Below, one piece after another: positions 7,726 to 15,101 of a DNA stretch of 19,346 nucleotides (position 1 is its first letter; each line of letters begins with the position of its first letter). The position numbers were made by a program, and so were the translations under genes. The notes under the pieces were generated by a model. The model was not told where the DNA came from, did not search any database, and saw nothing but the letters and a program-made list of their open reading frames with translations. Origin of the DNA: JAGNNV01 sp031412915 (GTDB taxonomy: Bacteria > Acidobacteriota > Vicinamibacteria > Fen-336 > JAGNNV01); NCBI GenBank assembly GCA_031412915.1, contig JANODX010000192.1, forward strand, positions 1-19,346, read 5' to 3'.

Positions 7726-9299
7726 TGACGGGCCCCGATGTCCTCCTCCCTCTCTCCGCGTATGCGCTGGCCTGGGGTCTCGATCAGAGCATGTCGATGA
7801 AGCCGACGCTGGTGCTGCCGCGCGCGCTGATGGTCACGGCCGCCGTCTCGGTTCTGGCCTTTCTCAACACCGCGGCGCTTAGGGCGCACTGGAACCTCGA
7901 CGCCATCGGCACGAGCCGGCGTTACTGGGAAGACATGACGGTGGCGTTCAGTCTCTATGAAACGAAGGACTGGGGTCCCGCTCCGTCCGTATCCATCGAC
8001 GATGCCATGGCGTCCAGGATCTACCGCCGTCTCCGGCAGCTTGTCCCCCCCGCGGCCGCGCGGTCCGACCTCCGCCCCTGGGAGTTCTGGCGCACCGTGG
8101 AGTTTCGGGACTTCCGGAACATCGCCCCGTTCGAGTTGCGGCATTCGGACGATACCGGGCGCTCCTACCTGTCTTTTCTGGGGTTTCGTGCGGTCGGCGG
8201 GATCGCCCCCTATCTCCCCTTGTGGCTTCCGTTCCTGGCCTTCGTGCCCCTGGTGTTCTGGATGATGGTCGAGTTTCTCCGCGCCCGGGAAGGGGCGGCG
8301 GGGGCCGTCTTTCTCGTTCTTGCCTCGTCGTCCGCCTATCTCCTCGAAGCCCTGACCCTTCCCTATTCGGCCGCGGGCTTTCACTTCCTCGCCGCACTGG
8401 TCATCGTCCCGCTGGCCTTGTTTGCGTTCGGCCCCCCGCCCACGGCCAGAGGGGTCTGGCTGCGGGTGGGACTGACCGCTATCGCTCTTCACGTTGCCGC
8501 CTGGTGCCGATCGAGCAGCATGATCTCGATGCCCGCTGCCGCACTTCTGCTGCTGATCGCCATCTTTCGGGCCGAGCAAAGATCCTCGTTGAAGAGGCGG
8601 GTCGCGCTGACGGCGGTCCTGCTCTGTGCGCTGGTCGCACCCCGGGCTCTGGCGCCTCCCCAGGCCCACGAGTTCTGGGTCGGGATGTGGGAGGGATTGG
8701 GAGATTTCGATCGCCAGTATGGCCACGGGTGGTCCGATCCTCTGGCCCGGGTCACCCTCGACCGGGAGGGGCACACGATGGAGACCCGCGGGCCGTACTG
8801 GACGGAGGAGACCGAGGCCATCTTCCGTCGCCTCGTTCTCAAGGATGTACGGGCCGACCCTGTCTGGTACGTGAAGATCCTGCTTCGCCGCGCGGTCGCG
8901 ACGGTGACGCAGTGGCGGCTGCGGCCCACCATGCGGGATTCGGGATTGAGCTACCAGCCCTCTCAACACGAGGCCGAGGGCGTCACGGACACCTACTACA
9001 ATTTCGTGAAGACGGCTGACGTCTTCACCGCGTCTGGCCGGACCTGGGAGGCGCCTCTTTCTTCGTTCTGGGTCGCGGCGGCCCTGTTCGTCGCTCTGGC
9101 CCTTCGCCGTCGCTCACCCGAGTGGCGTCGTCGCGTGGCCGTCACCCTGAGCTTCGCGCTCTCCGCCCTGTTAATGCCCGTCGCGGTCACCACGGCCTCC
9201 GGGATGGAAACCCAGGTCTTTGCCTTCTCCTTCTTTCTCTGTGCTGCCTTCGTCGGTTCGGAGGCCCTGAACCTGCTGCGGCGAAGGAAGACCGTATAG
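7725..9299 (+). CDS. Multi-pass membrane protein of unknown function in a glycosyltransferase neighbourhood
   Basis: I do not recognise this family. The frame opens at TTG 7725 (524 aa), but ATG 7791 or 7797 (500 aa, MKPTLVLPRALMVTAA) may be the real start. ATG 7797 overlaps the TGA of a 20-codon leader frame in an ATGA arrangement. A hydrophobic helix (about 34-50 of the long form) is followed by a roughly 110-residue extracytoplasmic stretch rich in Trp/Arg/Asp. Then come about five helices (150-330), a soluble section with HEFWVGMWEGLGDFD and DPVWYVKILLRRAV, and two or three helices at the C-terminus. The topology recalls GT-C glycosyltransferases, whose late soluble domain often has a DP-x-x-Y-x-K-like stretch, but no acidic catalytic motif is obvious in the first loop. 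Role in glycan export or transfer is only contextual inference. Confidence 0.7.
   Translation: MTGPDVLLPLSAYALAWGLDQSMSMKPTLVLPRALMVTAAVSVLAFLNTAALRAHWNLDAIGTSRRYWEDMTVAFSLYETKDWGPAPSVSIDDAMASRIYRRLRQLVPPAAARSDLRPWEFWRTVEFRDFRNIAPFELRHSDDTGRSYLSFLGFRAVGGIAPYLPLWLPFLAFVPLVFWMMVEFLRAREGAAGAVFLVLASSSAYLLEALTLPYSAAGFHFLAALVIVPLALFAFGPPPTARGVWLRVGLTAIALHVAAWCRSSSMISMPAAALLLLIAIFRAEQRSSLKRRVALTAVLLCALVAPRALAPPQAHEFWVGMWEGLGDFDRQYGHGWSDPLARVTLDREGHTMETRGPYWTEETEAIFRRLVLKDVRADPVWYVKILLRRAVATVTQWRLRPTMRDSGLSYQPSQHEAEGVTDTYYNFVKTADVFTASGRTWEAPLSSFWVAAALFVALALRRRSPEWRRRVAVTLSFALSALLMPVAVTTASGMETQVFAFSFFLCAAFVGSEALNLLRRRKTV
7738..7800 (+). other. Possible 20-codon leader reading frame overlapping the 7797 start
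   Basis: ATG at 7738 opens a frame reading MSSSLSPRMRWPGVSIRACR and ends at TGA 7798-7800. That stop overlaps the ATG at 7797 of the membrane-protein frame as ATGA. It starts about 12 bases after the TAACGT box, so it could be the first codon met by ribosomes on a near-leaderless transcript. It may also be chance, as GC-rich DNA often has such frames. Confidence 0.2.
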
Positions 9300-9346
9300 G
9301 GAGCCTGGCGCCCCCGGGCCCTGGGGTCACAGACGGATCCCGCCGA

Positions 9347-9352
9347 TATCAT
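9347..9352 (+). promoter_or_regulatory. Candidate -10 box TATCAT directly before the GT2 gene
   Basis: TATCAT ends 8 bases before the ATG at 9361, so a transcript starting at the usual distance would begin at or within a base or two of the ATG. No Shine-Dalgarno sequence is seen. A convincing -35 element is lacking, so the assignment rests on the -10 match and spacing. Confidence 0.4.
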
Positions 9353-9360
9353 CAGTCCTC

Positions 9361-10125
9361 ATGCCAAAGCTCTCCGCGGTTCTGATCGCTCAGAACGAGG
9401 AAGACCGCATTGAGGCCGCTCTGCGCAGCGTGGCCTTTTGCGACGAGGTTCTGGTGGTCGATGGAGGCTCCTCGGACTCGACCGTGGCCCGCGTGAAGGC
9501 CAAAGGCGCCCGCCTCCTCGAACGACCGTTCGATGGATTCGTGGCCCAGAAGAACTTCGCCATCGATCACGCCCGGAACGACATCGTCCTGTCTCTCGAT
9601 GCCGACGAAGAAGTGAGCGCGCCCCTGAGGAGGGATATCCAGGATGTCTGCGCGCTCGAGACGCTGCCCCTCCCGGGCTACCGGATTCCTCGCCTCACCC
9701 ATTACCTTGGCCACGAAATTCGAGGCACGGACTGGTACCCCGATTGGCAGTTGCGGCTCTTCGACCGAAGGCGCGGGCGTTTCGTCGGCGATCTCGTTCA
9801 TGAATCGGTGAGGGTCGACGGGCCGGTCGTGAGCCTCGCCGGGGAGATCATTCACCGGCCGTATCGAGATGAGGCCGATCACCTTCGCCGGATCGACCGG
9901 TACTCGACCCTCTGGGCCGAGGAAGCGTTTTCGAAGGGCCGCAAGGCGAGGCCGGGCCTGGGGGAGGCCGCGTCGGCCTTTGCCTTCGTTCGCAACTACG
10001 TCTTCAAAGGGGGCGTGCTTCTGGGCTCCGTGGGCTATCGGATCTCTCGCTTGAATGCCCGGTACGTGCGTCAGAAGTTCGCGAAATTGCGAGCCCTCGA
10101 GCTTTCGCGATCTCGGCCGCAATGA
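9361..10125 (+). CDS. GT2 glycosyltransferase, WaaE/KdtX-like (LPS core or surface glycan)
   Basis: The product is 254 aa, the usual size of WaaE/KdtX-like transferases. The GT-A fold starts with LSAVLIAQNEEDRIEAALRS and VLVVDGGSSDST at about 33-42 (nucleotide binding). The DXD metal site is DAD at 80-82 in LSLDADEEVS. The tail contains the family-typical DWYPDWQLRLFDRRRGRFVGDLVHESV and HRPYRDEADHLRRIDRYSTLWAEEA with a C-terminal basic amphipathic section. Family members transfer a sugar, classically glucose in the enteric LPS core, from a nucleotide sugar in the cytoplasm at the inner membrane face. Its stop overlaps the next GT4 start as ATGA (10122-10125), so the two are translationally coupled and probably act on the same glycan. 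The exact sugar cannot be predicted. Confidence 0.9.
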   Translation: MPKLSAVLIAQNEEDRIEAALRSVAFCDEVLVVDGGSSDSTVARVKAKGARLLERPFDGFVAQKNFAIDHARNDIVLSLDADEEVSAPLRRDIQDVCALETLPLPGYRIPRLTHYLGHEIRGTDWYPDWQLRLFDRRRGRFVGDLVHESVRVDGPVVSLAGEIIHRPYRDEADHLRRIDRYSTLWAEEAFSKGRKARPGLGEAASAFAFVRNYVFKGGVLLGSVGYRISRLNARYVRQKFAKLRALELSRSRPQ

Positions 10126-11189
10126 GAATCCTTCACGTCGACACCGCGACCGAATGGCGGGGCGGTCAGAATCAGATCGTGCTGACCGCGGAGGGGCAGA
10201 TGGGTCGCGGCCACGATGTCCGGGTCTTCGCGAACGATCGAGGAGAACTCGCGGCCCGGGCCTCGAAGGCCGGGGTGCCCGTTCACTCTTCCTCCCTGGG
10301 ACGAGGTGACATTTCGTGGTCGACCATCCGCGCCCTTCATCGCGCGGCGGGCGACTTCCTCCCCGAGGTGATTCACGTCCACGAGTCGCATGGCCTTCTC
10401 GGGGCCATTCTGGCCGCGGGTCGTGCGAGGTCCAGACCCCGACTGGTGTCAAGCCGTCGCGTGGATTTTCCTCTCGGGCTGATGTCGCGGTTGAAGTACG
10501 GCCGGATGGACCGGATTCTCGCGGTCAGTCGCGCGGTCCGGGATGTCCTCATCCACAGCGGCCTGGACCCGCGAAAGATCGCCCTGGTGCACGAGGGTGT
10601 AAAGGATCGTCCTGGTCGAGAAGGAGGTCGGGAGGCGCTCCTTGCGCTTGGCGTGCCCGCGGGGGCTCCCCTGGTCGGCAACGTGGCTCAGCTCGTCGAT
10701 CACAAAGACCATGCGACCTTGCTTCGCGCCGCCACCCTGGTCCTGAAAACGAAGCCGGACTGTCGATTTCTGATTTGCGGCGATGGGCCCAGGAAGCGGG
10801 AACTCGTCTCCCTGGCGCAGACGCTCGGAATCGGCCATCGAGTGATCTTCGCCGGCTTCCGCAGCGATCTCGATGCTCTGATCCCCTGTTTCGACATCTT
10901 CTGCCTTTCCTCCCACCACGAGGGTCTGGGCACGTCCGTCCTGGACGCGATGTGCTTCGCCCGACCGGTGATCGCCACGCGGGCGGGCGGAATTCCAGAC
11001 GCCGTGGTCGACGGCGAAACCGGGTGGCTCGTGGAGCCCCAGGATTACAAAGCCCTGGCCCGCGCCTTGACCGGGGCCCTGGATGCGCCTTCGGCGCGCC
11101 GGCGCTTCGGCGCTTCGGGCCGCGCCCGGTTCCTCGAGCGATGGACGAGTGCGGTCATGGTGGAGGCGACGCTTCTGGCCTACGTCTAG
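10122..11189 (+). CDS. GT4 glycosyltransferase (GT-B fold)
   Basis: The product is 355 aa. The N-terminal Rossmann half begins MRILHVDTATEWRGGQNQIVL with the Gly-rich acceptor-side loop, and includes VIHVHESHGLLGAILA. The donor half has VGNVAQLVDHKDHATLL, FLICGDGPRKREL and the nucleotide-sugar site HHEGLGTSVLDAM around residues 265-278. In the classical EX7E motif Glu267 is present but the second acidic position is Asp275 rather than Glu, a conservative variant. The family moves a hexose or similar sugar from a UDP- or GDP-sugar with retention of configuration, here probably onto a lipid-linked core or O-glycan. The ATGA overlap with the GT2 gene supports a two-enzyme unit. No terminator with a T-run is seen in the 50 bases to the convergent gene. 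Confidence 0.92.
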   Translation: MRILHVDTATEWRGGQNQIVLTAEGQMGRGHDVRVFANDRGELAARASKAGVPVHSSSLGRGDISWSTIRALHRAAGDFLPEVIHVHESHGLLGAILAAGRARSRPRLVSSRRVDFPLGLMSRLKYGRMDRILAVSRAVRDVLIHSGLDPRKIALVHEGVKDRPGREGGREALLALGVPAGAPLVGNVAQLVDHKDHATLLRAATLVLKTKPDCRFLICGDGPRKRELVSLAQTLGIGHRVIFAGFRSDLDALIPCFDIFCLSSHHEGLGTSVLDAMCFARPVIATRAGGIPDAVVDGETGWLVEPQDYKALARALTGALDAPSARRRFGASGRARFLERWTSAVMVEATLLAYV

Positions 11190-11239
11190 ACCGGGCCCCC
11201 AGTGGCTCTGCAGAGACCCTGGCGAGCGGCGTTCCGCCT

Positions 11240-11743
11240 CTAGCCGAGAAGCCCGGACAGGAAGAGCGTCCCGAAGTGCAGAGTGAGGACCGCCTTGCCT
11301 TCGAACTTCCCGTGACCGGGCGTGATGTCGATGAGCATGTGCGAGGCTGGCGCGATCTTTCCGTCGAAGATGGATTCGAGCTTGATCACCTTCGCGGGGT
11401 CGGGTGCGGCGGGCCTTGGGGGGAGAGGGGCCGGGTAAAGGGCCATGGTCCAATCGGTCGCGCTTAGTTTGACCACTCCGATGACGTACTCGCCCGCGGC
11501 GAGCACGACCTTCTCCCCCGATTTCAGATCGGCGGAGAGTTTGAGCTTCGGCGCCCGCGGCGTGGTGAAGACGCCGACCACCGCGTCGATGGCCCGGGTC
11601 TCATTCGCCGGGGTCGTGTTGTACGTAATCACGGCCTGAACGCCGCCCGGAAGGTCCGCGGTGATGGTCTTGTTGAAATGGGGGTGAGCCGAGGCCGTGG
11701 CCCCGAGGGCGGCCAGAGTCAGGACGGCAACATTGCGCTTCAT
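11240..11743 (-). CDS. Small secreted protein, possibly DUF2911-like
   Basis: The product is 167 aa from the ATG at 11743. A signal peptide MKRNVAVLTLAALGATASA-HPHF has a clear AxA-type cleavage site. AAGGAG lies twelve bases upstream; an earlier in-frame ATG at 11773 would include that site in the coding sequence and is less likely. The mature part is short and beta-rich. The stretch SADLKSGEKVVLAAGEYVIGVVKLSATDWTMALYP resembles the DUF2911 core, in which an added-by-default property is followed by an AG-x-Y block and a DW-x-x-x-L block, but no full-family match can be claimed. It ends FGTLFLSGLLG. Predicted periplasmic or outer-surface; function unknown. It is divergent from the GT39-like gene and convergent with the GT4 gene. 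Confidence 0.75.
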   Translation of the reverse strand: MKRNVAVLTLAALGATASAHPHFNKTITADLPGGVQAVITYNTTPANETRAIDAVVGVFTTPRAPKLKLSADLKSGEKVVLAAGEYVIGVVKLSATDWTMALYPAPLPPRPAAPDPAKVIKLESIFDGKIAPASHMLIDITPGHGKFEGKAVLTLHFGTLFLSGLLG

Positions 11744-11804
11744 AGGGTTTCTTATCTCCTTGGTTCCGAACATGAGCTCCGAGGGGGGAGCTGTCTGTCG
11801 ATGC

Positions 11805-11812
11805 TATATCTT
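11805..11812 (+). promoter_or_regulatory. Candidate -10 box (TATATC/TATCTT) before the GT39-like gene
   Basis: Two overlapping TANNNT-like boxes, TATATC at 11805 and TATCTT at 11807, end 10-12 bases before the ATG at 11823. A start of transcription 6-7 bases downstream would leave a leader of only a few bases. No ribosome site is visible for this gene. Confidence 0.35.
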
Positions 11813-11822
11813 GTGGCTCGCG

Positions 11823-13691
11823 ATGAAGGACTTCCGGCAAGGCCTGCCCCCGGGCTCGACGGTGGTTCTGCTCGCCGTGGTTCTGGGAGCGTCCCTGCGC
11901 TTCACCGGAATCGCCTGGGGATTGCAGCACCCGCCCCACTCGGACGAGCAAGCCTACGTGCTCAATGTCAACGCCATGCTGGACGCGGGTGACCTGGATC
12001 ATCGCTACTACTACTACCCGGGGCTTTTTTTCTATCTGCTCGCGCCGATTCTTGATCTTCTGGGGGAGGCTCGGCGCCATGGACCGGAGGCCTATCTCGC
12101 CTGCCGCGTGTTCGTCGCGACGATCGCCAGTCTCAACGTCTGGCTCGCGGGCGTAGTGGCAAGATCCTTGGGCGGTCCGTGGGCTGCGGCTTTCGCCTCG
12201 TTGTCCCTGGCCGTCTTTCCCCTGAGCACCTCGGTTGCTCATGAGGTCCGGCCGGATGTCTGCCTTGAGACCCTCGGACTCTTGAGCCTCCTCCTCTACG
12301 CCCGGGAGCGTTGGGAAAAGAAGGAGTTCTTCCTTTTCGCCCTCCTCGTCGGCTGCGCCACCGCCATCAAGTTCTCCGGACTGCTGTTCCTGAGCGGAAC
12401 CACGGTCGCGGTCATCACCCGCAAGGCCGGTTTCAAGCGCTGGCTTCTCGCCTCGATGTTCGCGGGAGTCCTGGTGCTTCTGGCCACGCCCTATGCCTTC
12501 CTGCATGCCGACGCATTTCTGGGGAATCGCTCGGAGCTTGGCGTCTATTTTCACGGCTTCGCTGTTGAGGGTCTGTGGCGAAACGCTGCCACCTATGGAA
12601 AGGCGGTGCTCGCCCTGGGTGGTCCCCTTGGCGTTCTGATCGCTTTCCTCGGTTTCGCGAAAGTCGGACCTGCGCTGCGGACGGCATGGCTTCCCTGGCT
12701 CGCTCACTTTGCTCTGACCTTCGCGGTGTTCTCGCTCGCCTCCATCGCTTTTCCAAGACATCTCCTCCAGGTGACCGGCGGCCTGTGCGTGCTTCTCGGC
12801 CTGGGCCTGGCCCGAGTGGCCTTGGCCTCTCGCGCGGGTGCTTTGATTCTGGCCGCCCTCACCCTGGCCCTGCCCCTGCGCGCATCGACCGAGGCGGTTC
12901 TGGTCCAGGCTCGACCCTCCGCCCCGGATCGGGCCAGGCAGTGGATCGACCATCACATGAAGGGCGGGTCGGTCATTCTCGAGAGTCGCCGGGACGCGGC
13001 GATCGGTGCCCGGGCCGGCGAATCGGTCGGCGTCGATCGCTCTCGGTTCGAATTCCTAACTCCCGAAAGCCCGGTGCGGTCTGAACTTCGGTTGCTCATG
13101 CCGCACGCCGATCTGATCATCGTGGATGCGGATCGGTCCGCCACTTCTCTCTTCCTCGGCTCCACTGTGGCCTACGAGGCGGTGGGTGCGCGCGGCCGCC
13201 CCGTCTTGTCGCTTCTCGCGCCGGGAAATCGAGTTCATCCCGTCCTGGCCCAGCCGTCCTCGGTGTCCGCGTCCACGATCGAACGAACCGCCGCCCTGTT
13301 GGATGAGCGCTTCGCCACGGGATGGTCGACCCCCGGACCCATGACCGGCACGGAATGGATGGAATTCCGCTTCGAGAAGGCTCGCCGTTTGTGCCGCGCC
13401 GAAATTGACATGCCCTGGCCCGCGCGGGATCACGAACCGGAGCTCATGATTCGTTTAGCCGGGCCCGGGGGCGCGGGTTTCCGCGCCGTCCGCTCGGCCA
13501 ACGCGCGTCCCAGTCGCGAGGACCAGGTGGCCTTCGGGCGGCCGCGCGGGCAGGCGCTCGTCTTCGAACCCGAATGGGCGGACTCGCTCCGCATCGAACA
13601 GAGAGGGGCGCGGACCGATTCGTGGGCGGTCAGCGAAGTCCGCCTGTTCGAGTGCCCGGATGATCCGGCGAATCCAGAACCTCGTCAGTAG
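11823..13691 (+). CDS. GT39/PMT-like (ArnT-type) membrane glycosyltransferase with extra C-terminal domain
   Basis: The product is 622 aa. After the first helix (about 11-30) comes PPHSDEQAYVLN with the catalytic-type acidic pair Asp41-Glu42, then GDLDHRYYYYPGLFFYLLAPIL, the first-loop pattern of GT39/PMT_2 GT-C enzymes. About ten helices follow to residue 370. A periplasmic region contains RARQWIDHHMKGGSVILESRR. The last ~130 residues (about 490-622) form a beta-rich block with TEWMEFRFEKARRLCRAEIDMPW and SWAVSEVRLFEC, resembling a discoidin/galactose-binding-like domain. Family members move a sugar from polyprenyl-phosphate to a lipid or protein outside the inner membrane. The start is ATG 11823; an alternative in-frame ATG is 11772, but it would place the TATATC box inside the gene. 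It overlaps the convergent S41 gene by 7 bases. Confidence 0.82.
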   Translation: MKDFRQGLPPGSTVVLLAVVLGASLRFTGIAWGLQHPPHSDEQAYVLNVNAMLDAGDLDHRYYYYPGLFFYLLAPILDLLGEARRHGPEAYLACRVFVATIASLNVWLAGVVARSLGGPWAAAFASLSLAVFPLSTSVAHEVRPDVCLETLGLLSLLLYARERWEKKEFFLFALLVGCATAIKFSGLLFLSGTTVAVITRKAGFKRWLLASMFAGVLVLLATPYAFLHADAFLGNRSELGVYFHGFAVEGLWRNAATYGKAVLALGGPLGVLIAFLGFAKVGPALRTAWLPWLAHFALTFAVFSLASIAFPRHLLQVTGGLCVLLGLGLARVALASRAGALILAALTLALPLRASTEAVLVQARPSAPDRARQWIDHHMKGGSVILESRRDAAIGARAGESVGVDRSRFEFLTPESPVRSELRLLMPHADLIIVDADRSATSLFLGSTVAYEAVGARGRPVLSLLAPGNRVHPVLAQPSSVSASTIERTAALLDERFATGWSTPGPMTGTEWMEFRFEKARRLCRAEIDMPWPARDHEPELMIRLAGPGGAGFRAVRSANARPSREDQVAFGRPRGQALVFEPEWADSLRIEQRGARTDSWAVSEVRLFECPDDPANPEPRQ

Positions 13692-14962
13692 GCGACGCGC
13701 AGAGACTGCCAGCCGTCTTCGGCGTGAGTCCGAATCACGGGACCGAGGCCCTCACGATCCCAGGCCGCCCGACTGGCCGAAGGCTGTGGACACGCCCCGG
13801 TCGCGACATAGGTGAGAGCCGCGGCGAGCGACACTTCCCGGGCGTCTCCCAGGGCATGGCCGATGTCATCCGCGGCCCGGCAGTCGGGCGCGAAGCCGTC
13901 GTAATAGTCGCCCTGGCCGAGCGCATTCTGCACGCTGAAACTCACCGGCCACAGCATCCTCTCGCAGATCCGAAAGCCGTACTGGCCCACCGGCTTGCCA
14001 TAGGAGTTTTCACCCACCACGATGACGGGAATGAAGGGTTTGAGGGCGTTGATGATGAGTTCGCTCGCCGAGGCCGACGACTTGGTGGTGATGACGATCA
14101 AACGGCTGAGCGGGAAGGCGGAGGCCGGGCGCGGGAACCGGATGGCGTTGTTGCGTGAACCCTGCTTATCGTTGTGAACATACTGCGCGAAAATTTCGCC
14201 CGAAGTGCGATCGCCGCCGATAAGCCCGCCCAGATACTGAGCCACGGCCACGAGGCCCCCCCCGTTGTATCGGAGGTCCAGGACGAGCTCGGTGGCCGAG
14301 GCCGCCTTGAGTTGAGCGAAGGCGGCGTCGAGGGCCGCGTATGAGGGTTCGACGAAGTTCTTGAAGACGATGTACCCGGTCTTCCTTCCCCCGGCCTCAT
14401 GGACCGCAACCAGGGGAACGGTGGGAATGGTGACCACCCGTTTGGCCATGGGGCCCGTTTTGGCTTCGCCCGCCGCATTCCTGAATGCGACGGTGACCGT
14501 GTAGCCAGCTTCCTCGCCGCCCCAGATGGTGTTCCACTCGCCATCCTCATACGTCTTCTGCACGCTCTTTCCGTTCACGGCGAGGATTTCGGTCCCTCGA
14601 TCGAAACCCAGTTCGGCCGCGGGGGATCCGGGGAAGACGTCGGTGACCCGAAGCTCAAAGCCCACCGCGAACTTCATCGAGAAACCGAAGCCCAGGTACT
14701 GGGAATCGCCGTAGAAGGCCTGGCTCGCGGTGGCGCTCGAAATGTAGCTGAAGGTGTTGTCGATCGGGCGGTAGCGCACGAAGTCGAGCAGCGCCTCGGG
14801 GTCGGCGAACGTCGAAGGGCTCACGGAAGGAAGGTTGCGGTACCAGTAGTACCAGTCCTGCAGGGCCTGATAGGTGGTCTGGTTCTGGCCCGTGATCGAA
14901 CAGTCCTGCGCTTGGGTGCTGGTGGCGAAAGCCGCGAGTACGAGGATGAGAAGTTTTCGCAT
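13685..14962 (-). CDS. Secreted S41 family (C-terminal processing) peptidase
   Basis: The product is 425 aa. A signal peptide MRKLLILVLAAFATSTQAQ is followed by an N-terminal helical part (about 25-80). A PDZ domain at about 88-165 includes GFELRVTDVFPGSPAAELGF. The tail-specific protease core starts near 195 with TGYIVFKNFVEPSY. The S41 blocks are present: ELVLDLRYNGGG at 225-236, SSASASE with the catalytic Ser298, and SYGKPVGQ with Lys323. The Ser-Lys spacing of 25 equals that of Prc/CtpA enzymes, so the dyad looks intact. It probably cleaves exported proteins. The ATG at 14962 has GGAG six bases upstream; the longer in-frame start at 15004 lacks such support and would put charged residues before the signal peptide. 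It is divergent from the second GT4 gene. Confidence 0.9.
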   Translation of the reverse strand: MRKLLILVLAAFATSTQAQDCSITGQNQTTYQALQDWYYWYRNLPSVSPSTFADPEALLDFVRYRPIDNTFSYISSATASQAFYGDSQYLGFGFSMKFAVGFELRVTDVFPGSPAAELGFDRGTEILAVNGKSVQKTYEDGEWNTIWGGEEAGYTVTVAFRNAAGEAKTGPMAKRVVTIPTVPLVAVHEAGGRKTGYIVFKNFVEPSYAALDAAFAQLKAASATELVLDLRYNGGGLVAVAQYLGGLIGGDRTSGEIFAQYVHNDKQGSRNNAIRFPRPASAFPLSRLIVITTKSSASASELIINALKPFIPVIVVGENSYGKPVGQYGFRICERMLWPVSFSVQNALGQGDYYDGFAPDCRAADDIGHALGDAREVSLAAALTYVATGACPQPSASRAAWDREGLGPVIRTHAEDGWQSLRVAY

Positions 14963-14986
14963 GGGATCTCCGCGGTGGAATGGTAT

Positions 14987-15015
14987 GCGAGGGCCTCGCT
15001 TCAACGGTAGAAGCG
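14987..15015. repeat. Two short inverted repeats in the S41/GT4 divergent gap
   Basis: GCGAG-GGC-CTCGC spans 14987-14999. Overlapping it, CGCTTC (14997-15002) pairs with GAAGCG (15010-15015) across 7 bases. Neither is followed by a T-run, so they look more like an operator or chance structure than a terminator. Confidence 0.25.
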
Positions 15016-15054
15016 AAAATGGCGATACTTCAGAGCCACCAGTCCGCGCGGGGG

Positions 15055-15083
15055 TTGCCCTTTGGAGACGCCGCCTCTAACGT
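15055..15083 (+). promoter_or_regulatory. Candidate promoter TTGCCC-N17-TAACGT
   Basis: TTGCCC at 15055-15060 and TAACGT at 15078-15083 are 17 bases apart, the ideal bacterial spacing. The same elements, with 9-base and 12-base extended matches, occur at 7693-7730. Transcription would begin about 10 bases before the ATG at 15102, leaving no room for a ribosome-binding site. Confidence 0.45.
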
Positions 15084-15101
15084 TAACGCGTTCCCCAGGC
15101 C

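Noticed and set aside
11697..11822. Longer start for the GT39-like gene
   Set aside because: The GTG at 11697 would overlap the signal-peptide coding part of the divergent secreted-protein gene and contain the TATATC box; ATG 11823 gives a normal GT-C N-terminus.
12001..12020. Short run of TAC-type codons (tyrosine run) as a possible repeat
   Set aside because: It encodes the RYYYYPG segment of the first periplasmic loop, a common pattern in GT39-like enzymes, so no separate repeat is needed.
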